Source: TTA-H9 sp002071415 (lineage in GTDB: Bacteria > Bacteroidota > Bacteroidia > Bacteroidales > TTA-H9). From it: DNA of 22,364 nt. The position numbers were made by a program, and so were the translations under genes. The number at the start of each line of letters is the position of its first letter. Position 1 is the first letter of the stretch. Shown piece by piece: positions 1 through 8,653 of the stretch. The stretch spans positions 1-22,364 of the forward strand of contig DAONSX010000041.1 in assembly GCA_035411425.1 (NCBI GenBank), given 5' to 3'. The notes beneath the pieces are model-generated. The model searched no databases and was not told the origin of the DNA. It was given only the letters and a program-made list of their open reading frames with translations.

Positions 1-126
1 TTTTATCACTAAATTTGTCTAACCAAAAAGTTGCATTTGTGACTTGAATTCAGCATTTATAAGCTTTTAACTTTCAACTTTTTAAATTCTATTCATCATT
101 CACCATTTTTCTCTTAGACTTACTTA

Positions 127-1485
127 CTACAAGTACTCAAGTAATTTTCCTGAAATCTGGAATAAGGAAATTTCGGCCAGCTTGGTTTGATATTTCACCG
201 AAATGAGCCGCTCTTCGGCATCGAGGAGGCTTTTTTGAACCTCTCTTAATTCGAGCCCCGATAAATTGCCCAATTTATATCGTTCCATGGCAATTTCGAG
301 GTTTTCACGGGCTACAGCTAAATTTTGCTGCTCGAGCTGGAGCAATTTTAAATTATTCTGATAAGCATAGTAAATTGTAACTAAATCGGCCTTTATCTGA
401 AGCAAAATATCATCGTAATTATGCTCCTTATTTTCGACCTCGAGTCGTGCATTGGCTTTTTCACGTTTTTGATTGGAACCATCGAACACATTCATGCCCA
501 ACGTCAATCCATAGTTAAATCCGTAAACCTGTTGATTCTTCAAACTACCTGTTTCGTACCCATTATAGGAATAATTATATCCAGCCGTAAGATTCAAATA
601 AGGATATGAACGTGAAGAGATGATTTGATAATCAAGGCCGGTAATAGTTTTATTCTTCGAGGCGATTTGCAGAGCTGTATTATGGCTTAAAGTATTATCG
701 AGGAGTTCATCATAATCAAGATTGGCATTTATAGGAATACTTGTATCTATTACGAGAAATTCACCTTCAATTTGGTTTTCTCCCATCAATTTCTTCAATC
801 GGATTTGAGAAGTTCTCAATACTTCGTTTTGTTTTGAAAACCTCGAACTATCGGAATTCAAATACACGATGGATTGCAAGAGATCAACTTTTGACGAAGA
901 TCCTAATATGTAGCGTTCTTCGTCGATTCTGACGCGTTCGCGCGAAAGTTGCACGGCATACTCCAGGTTTTTATAGAGATTGAGTTGTTGAATGTAATAG
1001 TAATATTCCGAGATAATTTGTGAGATAAGATTTTCGATAGCCATTTGGGTATCGAGTTCACCGAGCTGTTTGAGTTCATCGAGTTTATGATAGGTAGTTT
1101 GTGCCCGATATCCCTGAAACAGGGTCATATTCAGGTTGATGCCGGCATCGGCCGAAGGAGTGAATAAAGTTTTACTGTTCGATTCGTTACCTTCGCGAAA
1201 GGTTTGGTGAGTTGTAAGGGAGCTTCCCTCATGGCCTGTTGTAGCCTTAATCGTTGGAAGAAATCCTGCATTTCCGCGTGTAAAATTATTGCTGGCAATT
1301 TTCTCCTCGTTGCAAACTATTTTTATATTATAGTTTTGCTCGAGGGCGGTTGCAATGCAGCGTTGCAAATTGTAAACTTCCTGTGCATGAACTGATGCGA
1401 AGGCAGTCACACAAAATATCAGAAAAAATAATCTCGATTTTTTTGCTGAAGCAGTTATTTTAAAGATTTGAAATTTCATTGCCAT
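127..1485 (-). CDS. TolC-family outer-membrane efflux channel
   Basis: This is the outer-membrane channel of a tripartite RND pump, forming a trimeric barrel plus periplasmic alpha-tunnel. The protein is about 452 aa from the chosen start. The N-terminus is a signal peptide (basic start, hydrophobic run about residues 18-31, likely cut after SVHA before QEVYNL). The mature part has the two-fold OEP architecture: long amphipathic helices, strand segments rich in aromatic residues such as YPYLNLTAGYNYSYNGYE, and a second helical repeat ending in a typical RYKLGNLSGLELREVQKSL block. The reading frame stays open up to an ATG at 1566, but that start adds 27 residues in front of the signal peptide and would overlap the pump gene by 107 bases. 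The ATG at 1485 (or 1479) gives a normal signal peptide and a 26-base overlap, so I prefer it. It is the last gene of the operon. Family assignment is firm; the substrate is unknown. Confidence 0.9.
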   Translation of the reverse strand: MAMKFQIFKITASAKKSRLFFLIFCVTAFASVHAQEVYNLQRCIATALEQNYNIKIVCNEEKIASNNFTRGNAGFLPTIKATTGHEGSSLTTHQTFREGNESNSKTLFTPSADAGINLNMTLFQGYRAQTTYHKLDELKQLGELDTQMAIENLISQIISEYYYYIQQLNLYKNLEYAVQLSRERVRIDEERYILGSSSKVDLLQSIVYLNSDSSRFSKQNEVLRTSQIRLKKLMGENQIEGEFLVIDTSIPINANLDYDELLDNTLSHNTALQIASKNKTITGLDYQIISSRSYPYLNLTAGYNYSYNGYETGSLKNQQVYGFNYGLTLGMNVFDGSNQKREKANARLEVENKEHNYDDILLQIKADLVTIYYAYQNNLKLLQLEQQNLAVARENLEIAMERYKLGNLSGLELREVQKSLLDAEERLISVKYQTKLAEISLFQISGKLLEYL

Positions 1486-4400
1486 TATTTTTAGTTTCGC
1501 TTGAAATAATCTGGTAGATTCCAGGTACCACGTACAAGGTAAGAAAAGTAGAAATGGTGAGGCCACCCACTACGGCAATACCCATAGCTACACGGCTTTG
1601 TGCCCCTTCACCCAGACCGAGTGCCAGAGGTAGAATGCCTAAAATGGTAGAAAGACTGGTCATTAAAATAGGACGAAATCTGGCGGCTGCAGCATATCGG
1701 ATGGCCTCACTCTTGCTCATTCCGGCCATTTTTCGCTGATTGGCAAATTCCACTATGAGAATTCCGTTCTTCGAAACCAGTCCTATCAGCATGATGATTC
1801 CTATTTGGCTGAAGATGTTCATGGTAACATTAAAATACCACATAAAAACTAAGGCGCCTGCGAGTGCAAGAGGAACGGTCATCATAACGATGACGGGGTC
1901 TTTGAAACTTTCGAATTGGGCCGAGAGTACCAGAAAGATAAGGACTATGGCTATAGTAAGGGCAAACACGAGGCTAGATGAGCTTTCCATAAAATCTTTC
2001 GAATCGCCAGACAAAGCCGTGCGGAAGGTGTCGTCCAAAACACCGGCAGCAATCTTGTCCATTTCCTCGATTCCTTCACTTATGGTTTTTCCTTCGGCCA
2101 GGCCTGCCGATATGGTAGCCGAAACAAAACGATTGTAGCGGTAAAGCTGAGGAGGGGCAGTAGCTTCTTTCAATTCGACGAAATTATCGAGCTGAACCAT
2201 TTGCCCTGCATCGTTTCTTACATACAAAGATTTGAGGTCGAGAGGTTCATTCCGATCATTGCGGGGAAGTTCTCCAAGAATTTGATACTGTTTCCCATTC
2301 ATTATAAAATATCCAAATCGCTGTCCACTTAAAGCCAGTTGCAAGGTTTGACCAATATTTTGTGTCGAAACGCCCAGAATATTGGCCTTGTCCCTATTAA
2401 TTTGGGCTTGCAGTTCAGGTTTGGTAAATCTCAGATTGACATCGGCCATAGTAAAGTATGGATTATCCTGAACGCGTGCCATAAATTCAGGCAGGACTTC
2501 TCTCAATTTATCTATATTCTGAGCCTGAATAACGTATTGAACAGGAAGCGCAGTACGTCGTCCACCAAAAGTGGATTGCTGTAATACGTTCACTCGCGCT
2601 TTGGTTTTCTTACCCAAGACAGTCGTCAATTGATTGGCAATTTCTTGTTGAGAACGTTTCCTCTTAGAAGGAGGGACCAGAACAATTTCGATGGAAGAGC
2701 CACCCGTCCAAACCCTCATGGTTGACTTTTCTGCTTCAGGAACGAGTTTATCCACCAAAGCCGAAATCTCTTCAGTATAAGCAAAACTATAATCATAAGT
2801 CGAACCTTCGGGGAAAATCATTCTCAGATTGATCTGGGAACGGTCTTCCAGAGGAGCCATTTCGGCCGGTATCACTTTCCATAGGACGATTATGAGGACA
2901 ATTGTACCCCCCACTATCGTCAATGGTAAATATTTCCTGCGCAGAAAATTATCCAGTGAATTTTTATATCCAGCATTCAATCGAATAAAGAATATTTCAG
3001 TAAAATCATAGAGTTTTCCATGTGACGGCCTGGCTTTCAGCATTTTCGACGAAAGCATGGGAGTAAATGTAAGCGCTACAAATGCCGATATTGCCACTGC
3101 ACCTGCTATGACGACACTGAATTCACGAAAGAGCCTTCCTGTCATGCCTTGCAGGAAAACTATGGGAAAGAAAACTGCAATCAAAGTAATGGTGGTAGCT
3201 ATGATGGCGAAGAAAATCTCGTTCGATCCCTTGATGGCTGCTTCCCATGGGCTCATGCCTTGTTCAATCTTTACATAGATATTTTCCATCATCACTATGG
3301 CATCGTCAACCACCAAACCTACCGAAAGTACTATTCCCAACAGGGTAAGAATATTAATGCTAAAGCCAGCCAGATACATGATAAAAAACGTACCAATGAG
3401 TGAAACTGGGATTGCGAGAATAGGAATAAGGGTAGTACGCCAATCGCGCAAGAAAAGAAAAATAATAGATACTACGAGGAAAAATGCCACATAAATGGTG
3501 GTTTGGACTTCTTTGATGGATGAGCGTATGTATTGTGTGTTATCGAAACCAAATTCGATTCCGATGTCTTGAGGAAGATCTTTTTTGATGAAGTCCAATC
3601 TTTTGTATACTTCATCCACGATTTCGATTTGGTTAGCGCCGGGTTGAGGCACAATTACCGTAGCAACCATAGGAATTCCGTTCATCTTCATGATGCTACG
3701 GAGGTCTTCGGGCGAAAGTTCGGCACGGCCAATGTCTTTTACTCTAATCAGTTGATCGCCTGAACGTTTCAGGATAAGATTATTGAATTCTTCTGGGCTG
3801 CTCATCAATCCAAGAACACGTATTGTAAGTTCGGTATTATTTCCTTCGATGCTACCCGCTGGCAATTCTATATTTTCTCTTTGCAAGGAATTTCTAACAT
3901 CGAGGGGTGTCATTTGATATCCGGCCAGTTTGGAAGGATCGAGCCATATACGCATGGCATATCGTTTTTCTCCCCAAATATTTACGGCACTGACTCCCGA
4001 GATGGTTTGCAACTGCTCCTTAAAGGTTAGTTCAGCTATTTCAGATAGCTCGAGCAACGATCGTTTAGGACTATGGATTGCAATATGCATGATAGGTCGG
4101 GCATCGGCATCGGCTTTCGAAACTATAGGCGGGTCGCAGTCGCGTGGGAGAAATCTTTGTGCTTGCGAAACCTTGTCCCTTACATCATTAGCCGCGGCTT
4201 CCATATCGACCGATAATTCGAATTCAACAGTAATTCGGCTAAATCCCTGACTGCTAACGCTTGTCAAAGTTCGTATTCCAGGAATTCCATTGATGGTTTG
4301 TTCGAGAGGCTCGGTAATCTGGGTTTCTATCACATCCGAATTAGCACCCGGATAACTTGTACTTACCGAAATGATTGGAGGATCGACGCTGGGAAATTCC

Positions 4401-4504
4401 CTGATGCCTAAAAAAGTAATTCCTATTCCTCCCAGTAAAAGAATGATGAGAGAAAAGACCGTAGCTAATACAGGCCGGTTAATGCTGGTGGAAGAAAGGC
4501 TCAT
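1460..4504 (-). CDS. RND efflux pump inner-membrane subunit (AcrB/HAE1 type)
   Basis: This is a proton-driven inner-membrane transporter of the hydrophobe/amphiphile efflux RND family. At 1014 aa it has the usual full length. Visible features: a first membrane helix at about residues 10-32; the porter-domain opening REFPSVDPPIISVSTSYPGA; TM4 with the proton-relay pair D400-D401 in GLVVDDAIVMMENI; and the matching lysine K912 in GLVSKNGILIVEFAN. The two-fold internal repeat (two periplasmic porter domains, 12 expected helices) is intact, with no frameshift. Its ATG overlaps the adaptor stop by 4 bases (ATGA type), and its own 3' end contains the start of the channel gene, so the three are presumably co-translated. 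HAE1-type pumps typically export drugs, detergents or bile-salt-like compounds. The sequence does not reveal the substrate, and no local repressor gene is present. Confidence 0.95.
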   Translation of the reverse strand: MSLSSTSINRPVLATVFSLIILLLGGIGITFLGIREFPSVDPPIISVSTSYPGANSDVIETQITEPLEQTINGIPGIRTLTSVSSQGFSRITVEFELSVDMEAAANDVRDKVSQAQRFLPRDCDPPIVSKADADARPIMHIAIHSPKRSLLELSEIAELTFKEQLQTISGVSAVNIWGEKRYAMRIWLDPSKLAGYQMTPLDVRNSLQRENIELPAGSIEGNNTELTIRVLGLMSSPEEFNNLILKRSGDQLIRVKDIGRAELSPEDLRSIMKMNGIPMVATVIVPQPGANQIEIVDEVYKRLDFIKKDLPQDIGIEFGFDNTQYIRSSIKEVQTTIYVAFFLVVSIIFLFLRDWRTTLIPILAIPVSLIGTFFIMYLAGFSINILTLLGIVLSVGLVVDDAIVMMENIYVKIEQGMSPWEAAIKGSNEIFFAIIATTITLIAVFFPIVFLQGMTGRLFREFSVVIAGAVAISAFVALTFTPMLSSKMLKARPSHGKLYDFTEIFFIRLNAGYKNSLDNFLRRKYLPLTIVGGTIVLIIVLWKVIPAEMAPLEDRSQINLRMIFPEGSTYDYSFAYTEEISALVDKLVPEAEKSTMRVWTGGSSIEIVLVPPSKRKRSQQEIANQLTTVLGKKTKARVNVLQQSTFGGRRTALPVQYVIQAQNIDKLREVLPEFMARVQDNPYFTMADVNLRFTKPELQAQINRDKANILGVSTQNIGQTLQLALSGQRFGYFIMNGKQYQILGELPRNDRNEPLDLKSLYVRNDAGQMVQLDNFVELKEATAPPQLYRYNRFVSATISAGLAEGKTISEGIEEMDKIAAGVLDDTFRTALSGDSKDFMESSSSLVFALTIAIVLIFLVLSAQFESFKDPVIVMMTVPLALAGALVFMWYFNVTMNIFSQIGIIMLIGLVSKNGILIVEFANQRKMAGMSKSEAIRYAAAARFRPILMTSLSTILGILPLALGLGEGAQSRVAMGIAVVGGLTISTFLTLYVVPGIYQIISSETKNNGNEISNL

Positions 4505-5631
4505 AGGTTGGTGCGCAAATTTTCGTTATTTATTATAAGAGTGTCGAGTTTTACGGGTATACCTTGGCGGAGTTGCAAGATAGCCGTTGTAAGCAGCGTA
4601 TCGCCAAATTTCAAACCCGATTTTATCTCAATCTGTGATTCGGTGCGCAAACCTGTAGTAACTCTAACTTGTTCGGCTTTCCCATTTCTATAAACGAACA
4701 CTTTTACACCATTCATCTCCGGGATAAGAGCTTCGGATGGAACAGCTACGGCATTGTCGATTTGTGAAAGAAGAAGACTTACACTGGTAAATCTCCCCGG
4801 CTTGAGTTCTTCGTTTTTATTTGGGTAATAAGCCCTTACCACTATAGTTCGGGTATTGATTTCAATCTTGGGGTCTATGGCATAAACATCGGCCTGAAAT
4901 TCTTTTGAAATTCCGTCGATGGAAAATTTAACCGGGAATCCTGGTGAAACATCGCCAGCATAACGCTCGGGAATAGAAAATTCGAGTTTCAAGGGACTGA
5001 TTTTTACTAATCGAGCTAGGGGTGTTTGAGTGGTAGCGTAGGCGCCTTCGCTTATCAGACGCAATCCGATGATTCCATCGAAAGGAGCACGCAGCTCGGT
5101 TTCCGAAATTCGCGCTTCTAAGAGTTTAATGTCAGCTTCTATGGTCTGCAACTCAGTAGCTACTTGGTCGTAACTTTCACGGCTAATGGCATCCCGGTCT
5201 AATAATTGTTTCTGGCGAAAAACCTTTTCTTCAGTCAATTTATGTTGAGCCTGTAGCTTCAACAATTGAGCCTGCAGAGGTGCATCATTCAATTTGGCTA
5301 AAAGCTCACCCTTCTTCACCCTTCTGCCTTCATCAAAATAAATTCCTACAACTTTGCCTTGTGTTTCGAAAGTTAATTCTACTTCTTCATCAGGAAGCAA
5401 TGTACCCGTGCTACGTATCATTTCGCTCATCTGAACCGGAATGATGACATAACCACTCGCAAACAAAGGTTGATTGCCTCTTCCAGCACCACGCTGCGGC
5501 ATCAATTGACCACCTTCAGAAGCTTTATTCCATAGTGGCTTGATCTTGGGATAAAAAATCAAGGGAAGTATGACCACCCCTGCAGCAATCGTCATCGTAA
5601 TCCGTATTATTCTCTTCGATCTTAATGTCAT
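4501..5631 (-). CDS. RND pump periplasmic adaptor (membrane fusion protein, HlyD/AcrA type)
   Basis: This is the periplasmic adaptor that links the RND pump to the outer-membrane channel. It is 376 aa. The N-terminus has an uncleaved-looking membrane segment (about residues 11-28) and no lipobox cysteine, so it is probably anchored by a helix rather than by lipid. Two half-lipoyl motifs are visible: EGRRVKKGELLAKLNDAPL at about 101-119 and RAPFDGIIGLRLISEGAY at about 181-198. They flank an alpha-helical hairpin (about 119-180) that contains the family-typical LLDRDAISRESYDQ. A beta-barrel domain (about 213-290) and a membrane-proximal domain follow. A low-complexity Gly/Arg/Gln stretch at about 40-55 separates the anchor from the folded part. 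It is the first gene of the operon. The ATG at 5629-5631 has no clear Shine-Dalgarno sequence. Confidence 0.93.
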   Translation of the reverse strand: MTLRSKRIIRITMTIAAGVVILPLIFYPKIKPLWNKASEGGQLMPQRGAGRGNQPLFASGYVIIPVQMSEMIRSTGTLLPDEEVELTFETQGKVVGIYFDEGRRVKKGELLAKLNDAPLQAQLLKLQAQHKLTEEKVFRQKQLLDRDAISRESYDQVATELQTIEADIKLLEARISETELRAPFDGIIGLRLISEGAYATTQTPLARLVKISPLKLEFSIPERYAGDVSPGFPVKFSIDGISKEFQADVYAIDPKIEINTRTIVVRAYYPNKNEELKPGRFTSVSLLLSQIDNAVAVPSEALIPEMNGVKVFVYRNGKAEQVRVTTGLRTESQIEIKSGLKFGDTLLTTAILQLRQGIPVKLDTLIINNENLRTNL

Positions 5632-5982
5632 AAAAACCTCATTATTTGTTATAGAAGAACATATTCAGGGGACTTCAAATTTCGTAATATTATTAAAGAA
5701 GAGCTATGGACAACCCCTCCAATAGTATCTACCTCATATATAGTTAATTGAACTCTTATTCTAATTTCAATGAATGGTGAAAAATATTACAAAATCTTCA
5801 TCTTTGGATATTATTTCAAAAGAATGGTTTATTGAGAAAAGGGAAAAATGGCATCCCATGATTCAGCATCCCGAACCATGGAGCCGGTTGGTTCATTCGA
5901 ATTTGATATAACTCCAAACCCAATTTGCTCTTGACGAAAGATTTGCATAGGCGTTTTAACCATACACAAACACTTTACTGTA
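5632..5982. other. 351-base gene-free spacer upstream of the efflux operon
   Basis: This spacer lies between the PrsW-like gene and the efflux adaptor, both on the minus strand, so it should contain the efflux operon promoter and possibly operator sites. I found no perfect minus-strand TAnnTTTG box, no convincing inverted repeat, no terminator hairpin and no credible small gene. Only short ORFs of 21-28 codons occur on the plus strand (near 5770 and 5847). Confidence 0.5.
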
Positions 5983-6654
5983 TCAAGAAACTTCCTGGGT
6001 TCTCACCGAAATTATGATTAAAATTATGGCTATGATCAATTCGGCTATAGCAGCAATAACTCCTAAAGTATATTCCTCAGTGTAGAAACAAAACTTATAA
6101 AGTCCATGAATGAATGCGGCTGCAAACAATCCTGTCATTGAATCGACGAATTTATTTTTACGAGCCTTGCCCAAGCCAGTAAAAAATCCCATGAATATGG
6201 CAAAAATAACACTTACCAGACCCATAGTGGTAATCATGGGGTTATAATATGGCAGGTTTTTCATAGTAGGGCTCAGTATATAGTATATTAGAATAACGAA
6301 GCAGCATGCCATGCCAATAATGATAGAATAGATAATGCCATCCGATGAACCTTTAAAACTATTTTTAGGCAAGGCATAAAAACGCAGCACGAGAAATTTG
6401 AAAAATTCCTGTCCCCCACCTATTACAATGAAGGCAAAAAAAGTCATTCTTTTGAGGCTTCGCAGCGAATCGAGATTCATCCAATGAGCCAGATATTGAA
6501 TGAACACCGAGGCAAGGCCGGCTATTATTCCCCAGATAAATGCATACTTCAATGAAGAAATATTGCCTTTGGGAAATTTATATTTAATGATACCAATCAG
6601 TCCCCCCGCAATGACGAGTGGTATAGCTGCAGAAACGATTTCAATTAAATTCAT
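5983..6654 (-). CDS. PrsW-like (CAAX-protease-related) polytopic membrane protein, divergent motif
   Basis: This is a 223-aa integral membrane protein with about seven hydrophobic segments. Its motif order resembles the PrsW family of intramembrane metalloproteases (the prototype cleaves an anti-sigma factor). The resemblance lies in IGGGQEFFKFLVLR at residues 78-91 (the family has EExxK), SSDGIIYSIIIGMACCF at 103-119 (the family DGIxY...G.G.. block) and a late histidine in FIHGLYKF (H183). The first glutamate of the EE pair is glutamine (Q82, codon CAG), and I see no histidine in the helix around 150-162 where family members usually carry one. It may therefore be non-proteolytic or a divergent subfamily. 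The gene has an unusually good Shine-Dalgarno sequence and its own promoter-like box. It stands alone and transcribes towards the efflux operon. Fold assignment is moderate; activity is uncertain. Confidence 0.6.
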   Translation of the reverse strand: MNLIEIVSAAIPLVIAGGLIGIIKYKFPKGNISSLKYAFIWGIIAGLASVFIQYLAHWMNLDSLRSLKRMTFFAFIVIGGGQEFFKFLVLRFYALPKNSFKGSSDGIIYSIIIGMACCFVILIYYILSPTMKNLPYYNPMITTMGLVSVIFAIFMGFFTGLGKARKNKFVDSMTGLFAAAFIHGLYKFCFYTEEYTLGVIAAIAELIIAIILIIISVRTQEVS

Positions 6655-6660
6655 GAGTGC

Positions 6661-6667
6661 TCCTCCT
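6661..6667 (-). promoter_or_regulatory. Strong Shine-Dalgarno sequence of the PrsW-like gene
   Basis: On the minus strand the bases read CAGGAGGA, six nucleotides before the ATG at 6652-6654. This is a near-perfect anti-16S match at good spacing. It stands out because most genes in this window have no recognisable Shine-Dalgarno sequence, and it supports the chosen start. Confidence 0.75.
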
Positions 6668-6694
6668 GTTTGTTGTTCAATTTATTTTATCACT

Positions 6695-6702
6695 CAAAGT
6701 TA
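6695..6702 (-). promoter_or_regulatory. Bacteroidota-type -7 box before the PrsW-like gene
   Basis: The minus strand reads TAACTTTG, a perfect TAnnTTTG match 40 bases upstream of the start codon. No clear TTTG -33 element lies at the expected 19-21 base spacing. The match is direct; promoter function is inferred. Confidence 0.45.
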
Positions 6703-7015
6703 TGAAATATTTTTTCCATGTAACATTTCTCGAAAAATTTTTAAAAATAATTTTTTAACCTCAAAACTTTGACGATTTGTGCAAATTTTGTAACTTCAGT
6801 GTTGTGTTTCAAAGAATTCATCAAAGGTTGCTATTTGCCCTGATGATGGATAAAAGCCAAAACCCGAATATTATTTCCATGCATGAGATGGGAAAATTTA
6901 GCGAGAAGCAATACCGCAGAACAGCGTCATTTAACAAATTGGACTTCTAAATTTATATTGATAATCAACAAGATATATGATTATTGACAATTTATATGGC
7001 AAAAGTTTAGAATAA

Positions 7016-7972
7016 ATGAACCATATTTGCATCATGGAACAAGATGGCAGCGTCATACGGTCAACAGGAAGTCATTACACGGTAATGTTTGCAGATGGTC
7101 GAACAATGGAATGCAGGCTGAAAGGAAAATTCAGAACAAAGGGATTGAAAAACACCAATCCAGTTGTTGTAGGTGACAAAGTACGCGTTGTAACAGACGA
7201 GAAGCATCAAATTGGCATAATTACCGAAATCTATCCACGTACAAATTATATCATACGCAAGGCCCCAAGGTCGTCATCACCCATTAGCATTCTTGCTGCC
7301 AACATCGATCAGGCTCTTCTGGTAGTAACGCTTCATCGACCCCCTACTTCCACTGGATTTATCGACCGTTTCCTTTTGACGGCAGAAGCCTATGAGATTC
7401 CAGTTTATCTGGTTTTTAACAAAATGGACCTATACAACGATGATGATCTCGAGCTATTGGATACTTTTGCAAAATATTATGCCAGTTGCGGTTATGGGAT
7501 CATTTTTACCTCTGTCGTTATGCATCAAGGATTGGACGAACTCAAGGAAGTGCTTCACAATAGAACCACTTTACTGGCAGGGCATTCTGGTGTAGGGAAA
7601 TCGGCACTTATTCACGCCATCGAACCCTCGTTGAACATAAAGATTGGCGAAATATCGGCCTATCATAAAAAAGGGAAACACACTACAACCTTTGCCCAGA
7701 TGCATCCTCTTTCTCATGGTGGCTTTATTGTCGACACCCCAGGCATTAAAGAATTCGGCATCATCGATTTCAAGAAAGAAGAAGTGGCTTTGTATTTTCC
7801 TGAGATGCGTAAACTATTGCCGCAATGCCAATTTTACAACTGTACTCACGATCATGAACCCGGCTGTGCCGTAAAACAAGCCGTCAAAGATGGTGAGATT
7901 GCCTCATGGCGCTACCATAATTATCTCAGCGTGATTCATGGCGAAGAAATCGAAAACGCCTTTTCATCTTAA
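7016..7972 (+). CDS. rsgA: Ribosome small-subunit-dependent GTPase RsgA
   Basis: RsgA is a circularly permuted GTPase that binds immature 30S subunits and helps late 16S decoding-site maturation. At 318 aa it has the usual length. It has an N-terminal OB fold (about residues 10-75, opening VIRSTGSHYTV). The G-motifs come in permuted order: G4 NKMD at 135-138, P-loop GHSGVGKS at 189-196, switch I GKHTTT at 220-225 and G3 DTPG at 240-243. A C-terminal zinc knuckle follows, with ligands C271, C276, H278 and C284. A second in-frame ATG at 7034 would give an N-terminus closer to typical family members, so the first six residues are uncertain. No Shine-Dalgarno sequence is visible. It is the first gene of a tight operon: the CBS-protein ATG follows 11 bases after its stop. 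Confidence 0.96.
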   Translation: MNHICIMEQDGSVIRSTGSHYTVMFADGRTMECRLKGKFRTKGLKNTNPVVVGDKVRVVTDEKHQIGIITEIYPRTNYIIRKAPRSSSPISILAANIDQALLVVTLHRPPTSTGFIDRFLLTAEAYEIPVYLVFNKMDLYNDDDLELLDTFAKYYASCGYGIIFTSVVMHQGLDELKEVLHNRTTLLAGHSGVGKSALIHAIEPSLNIKIGEISAYHKKGKHTTTFAQMHPLSHGGFIVDTPGIKEFGIIDFKKEEVALYFPEMRKLLPQCQFYNCTHDHEPGCAVKQAVKDGEIASWRYHNYLSVIHGEEIENAFSS

Positions 7973-7983
7973 AACCCTTGTTT

Positions 7984-8646
7984 ATGCTTGCCAAGAATAT
8001 ACTCAATTCACTCATTCTCCCTCTCGAAATCCATCAAACCGGATACGATGCTCTCAATCGAATGGATGATTATCACATAGGGCAGCTTCCCGTAATTTCT
8101 AACGGAGAATATTTCAATCTTATTCGTGAAGATGAAATTTTTGAATACAACCTGCCCGATACACCACTCAAAGAATTTACCTTTTCTTCGCGTATCCCTC
8201 CTGCATTATCCAATCAGCATCTCCTCGAAGTCTTGGAGATCATGGCCGAATATAATCTCGAAATTATTGCCGTGGTCAACGAAAAAAATATGTATCAAGG
8301 CTGCATCAGTCTGTACGACATCCTAAAAGCACTCTATCATCTCGACATGATTCAAAACCCAGGAGGAATTCTTGTGCTCGAACTTAATCTGCACGATTAT
8401 AGCCTGACACAGATAGCTCAAATCTTGGAAGCCAACGATGCAAAAGTCCTCGGACTTTATACCATTTCACCTCCCGATAGCACCAAAGTGGAAGTTACCC
8501 TCAAAATCAATCTGCTTGACCTCAGCCCTATAATCGCTACTTTTAATCGTTACGACTACATCATCAAAGCATCGTTCGGACAAAGCGATTGGGATGATTT
8601 ACTGCGCGATCGATACGACTCGCTCATGAATTTTCTGAACATCTAA
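7984..8646 (+). CDS. CBS-domain-pair protein with C-terminal ACT-like region (AcuB-like)
   Basis: This is a 220-aa soluble protein. A CBS tandem fills about residues 1-122: the first CBS has the typical HIGQLPVISNGEYFNLIREDEI, and the second ends ISLYDILKAL. CBS pairs usually bind adenine nucleotides and act as energy or ligand sensors. The C-terminal part (about 128-196, GILVLELNLHDYSLTQIAQILE) looks like an ACT-type regulatory fold, as in AcuB-like proteins. The frame also allows a TTG start at 7978, but the ATG at 7984 is the more likely start. In many Bacteroidota a protein of this type sits directly before nadK. Here it is sandwiched between rsgA and a small Omp85 gene, 7 bases before the latter. 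The specific ligand and target are unknown. Confidence 0.8.
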   Translation: MLAKNILNSLILPLEIHQTGYDALNRMDDYHIGQLPVISNGEYFNLIREDEIFEYNLPDTPLKEFTFSSRIPPALSNQHLLEVLEIMAEYNLEIIAVVNEKNMYQGCISLYDILKALYHLDMIQNPGGILVLELNLHDYSLTQIAQILEANDAKVLGLYTISPPDSTKVEVTLKINLLDLSPIIATFNRYDYIIKASFGQSDWDDLLRDRYDSLMNFLNI

Positions 8647-8653
8647 CAGCGGC

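Larger units (their letters stand above)
6655..7015. other. 361-base divergent spacer between the PrsW-like gene and rsgA
   Basis: It contains the minus-strand ribosome site and -7 box listed separately, then a very A/T-rich stretch at about 6715-6765. The part nearest rsgA (6951-7015) is AT-rich and should hold the rsgA operon promoter, but no perfect -7 box is visible there. A 35-codon plus-strand ORF starts at 6843 (see findings). Confidence 0.5.

Noticed and set aside
1..126. Search for a terminator downstream of the efflux operon
   Set aside because: No stem of useful length with a minus-strand T-tract could be found; the region is simply AT-rich.
1486..1566. N-terminal extension of the TolC-like gene from the ATG at 1566
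   Set aside because: It would place 27 residues in front of a well-formed signal peptide and overlap the pump gene by 107 bases.
1740..2138. 132-codon plus-strand frame inside the RND pump gene
   Set aside because: It is antisense to a strongly conserved coding region whose motifs are intact; its product shows no domain.
3930..4250. 106-codon plus-strand frame inside the RND pump gene
   Set aside because: It is an antisense shadow of the porter-domain coding sequence, with no independent signal.
5632..5982. Possible small regulator gene or operator for the efflux operon
   Set aside because: Only 21-28 codon frames occur, and I could not identify an inverted repeat suited to a TetR- or MarR-type repressor.
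7978..7983. TTG start of the CBS protein, two codons before the ATG
   Set aside because: An in-frame ATG at 7984 is adequate and the extension adds only two residues.
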